A stretch of DNA of 6,440 bases from Deltaproteobacteria bacterium (GTDB lineage: Bacteria > Desulfobacterota > Desulfobulbia > Desulfobulbales > BM004). Both the position numbers and the translations under genes were made by a program. Location: assembly GCA_019312985.1 (NCBI GenBank), contig JAFDCC010000298.1:1-6440 (forward strand), read 5' to 3'. This document shows positions 5,461 through 6,440 of this stretch, piece after piece. Position 1 is the first letter of the stretch. Every line of letters starts with the position of its first letter. The notes under the pieces were generated by a model, which did no database searches, was not told the origin of the DNA, and saw only the letters and a list, made by a program, of their open reading frames with translations.

Positions 5461-6440
5461 ATGAATGTCAAACACACGACCCGGGAGCCGGGAAAGTATA
5501 AAGGCGATATGCTCGCGTATTTTGTCTACCAGGAGGACAGGAAAATGCCGGTCTGCGAGGACATATATGTCCAGGATGGGATAAAGCCCGCCTTCCGGGC
5601 CGGAGATTTTTCCGGCAGGGAAGGGGAGACCCTGCTGCTGTACCCGGTCGGGCAGAAGAAACCGCCGGCCAAAAGGATCCTGGTTGTCGGTCTCGGTAAA
5701 AAAGAGAACAGCAGTGGCAAAAACGGCGCGGATGCGCCTGATGTGTGGCGCGAAAAGTACCGCAAGGCCGGCGGCACGGTTTCCAGGACAGCTTTGAAGA
5801 CCAGGGCGGAGAAGATCATGGTGGTGGTGCCTGCCCCAATTGTACTCGAACCGGAGACAACGGTGGAATGTCTGACCGAGGGCCTTCTCCTGGGAGCCTA
5901 CCAGTTCAAAAAATACAAGAAGAGCAGAAAGGAGGATGATTTGCCGCAGGGCGAGATAAGGGAAGTGCTCCTCTTCGTGGCAAAGGCGGCAAAACCTCTC
6001 GTTGCGGGGTTGAAACGGGGCCGGATTGCGGCGACTGCCGGCTGCAGTGCCCGGGACATGGCCAATGAACCGGGCAATGTCTGGACCCCGGCCCGGTTTG
6101 CCGATTTCGGCCGCAAGCTGGCAAAAACGTATGGCTTTAGCTGCAGGGTGCTTTCAAAAACAGACATGCAGCGGCTGAAGATGGGCGGCATTCTCGGGGT
6201 CAACAGCGGCTCGGCCCAGCCGCCGAAGATGGTGATCCTCCAGTATAAAACCGCGGACCGCAACCCGACCCTGATGCTCGTCGGCAAGGGGCTGACTTTC
6301 GACTCCGGCGGTATCAGCCTGAAGCCCCCGAAGGGCATGGAGGAAATGAAGTTTGACATGTGCGGCGGCGCCGCCGTTATGGGAGCCATGCAGGCCATCG
6401 GCGAGGAGAAGCCCAGGGGAATCAATGTCGTTGCCGTCGT
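5461..6440 (+). CDS. pepA: Leucyl aminopeptidase (peptidase family M17), C-terminus cut by right edge
   Basis: M17 aminopeptidases are cytosolic hexamers with two metal ions that remove N-terminal residues from peptides, often with leucine preference. The visible 326 residues are open to the window edge; the family is about 480-500 residues. The N-terminal macro-like domain covers roughly 1-160 (KRILVVGLGKKEN at 71-83). The catalytic domain begins near 185, with the family stretch ARDMANEPGNVWTP at 197-210. Metal and active-site residues align with bovine LAP K250, D255, K262 and D273: K276 and D281 in VGKGLTFDSGG, K288 in ISLKPPKG, and D299 in MKFDMCGGAA. The spacing is identical to the bovine numbering (offset 26 throughout). 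The remaining metal ligands (bovine D332, E334) lie beyond the edge. A GGAG site 6 nt upstream supports the start. The gene is divergent from the CNNM-like gene. Whether the C-terminus is intact cannot be judged from this window. Confidence 0.95.
   Translation, partial: MNVKHTTREPGKYKGDMLAYFVYQEDRKMPVCEDIYVQDGIKPAFRAGDFSGREGETLLLYPVGQKKPPAKRILVVGLGKKENSSGKNGADAPDVWREKYRKAGGTVSRTALKTRAEKIMVVVPAPIVLEPETTVECLTEGLLLGAYQFKKYKKSRKEDDLPQGEIREVLLFVAKAAKPLVAGLKRGRIAATAGCSARDMANEPGNVWTPARFADFGRKLAKTYGFSCRVLSKTDMQRLKMGGILGVNSGSAQPPKMVILQYKTADRNPTLMLVGKGLTFDSGGISLKPPKGMEEMKFDMCGGAAVMGAMQAIGEEKPRGINVVAV

Noticed and set aside
5207..5464. Plus-strand 85-codon ORF running into the pepA start
   Set aside because: The product is very Arg/Ser/Cys-rich, has no ribosome-binding site, and ends 1 codon into pepA. 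It looks like chance openness in the intergenic region.
5898..6425. Minus-strand 175-codon ORF opposite pepA
   Set aside because: It is antisense to the conserved catalytic part of the M17 peptidase, whose active-site spacing matches the family exactly; no independent support.

Overview
The window is GC-rich chromosomal DNA from a Gram-negative bacterium. Gene content and protein style (geranylgeranyl-reductase-like flavoprotein, MgtE, a Deg1-like HtrA, CNNM-like protein, M17 aminopeptidase) suggest Geobacterales/Desulfuromonadales, the former Deltaproteobacteria. That placement is inferred from recalled family members, not from a search. No tRNA, rRNA, CRISPR array, insertion sequence, phage gene or integration scar is visible.

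Layout from left to right: (1) Positions 1-1186, minus strand: a two-gene unit. A geranylgeranyl-reductase-family FAD oxidoreductase is followed 14 nt later by a gene cut by the left edge, whose visible part encodes an N-terminal membrane anchor. (2) Positions 1187-1443: an AT-rich divergent intergenic region with a good sigma70-type promoter facing right. Small palindromes flank the promoter, and the mgtE leader is about 150 nt. (3) Positions 1444-4085, plus strand: mgtE (CBS-gated Mg2+ channel/transporter), then a membrane-anchored, single-PDZ HtrA/Deg protease. (4) Positions 4086-5129, minus strand: a CNNM/CorC-type membrane protein (DUF21 plus a CBS pair, no C-terminal CorC_HlyC domain). 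Its stop codon directly abuts the protease stop. (5) Positions 5130-5460: a second divergent intergenic region with a perfect 6-3-6 inverted repeat. (6) Positions 5461-6440, plus strand: the N-terminal two thirds of a leucyl aminopeptidase (pepA, M17), open at the right edge.

How the genes may work together: two unrelated CBS-regulated divalent-cation transport families (MgtE and CNNM-like) flank an envelope protease, so the centre reads as a possible Mg2+ homeostasis and envelope-maintenance neighbourhood. A cytosolic aminopeptidase lies next to it. Each gene belongs to a recognised family. I found no clear undescribed multi-gene system. The points most worth checking are the mgtE/htrA/CNNM arrangement, the Deg1-like signature of the protease, and the palindromes in the two divergent promoter regions.
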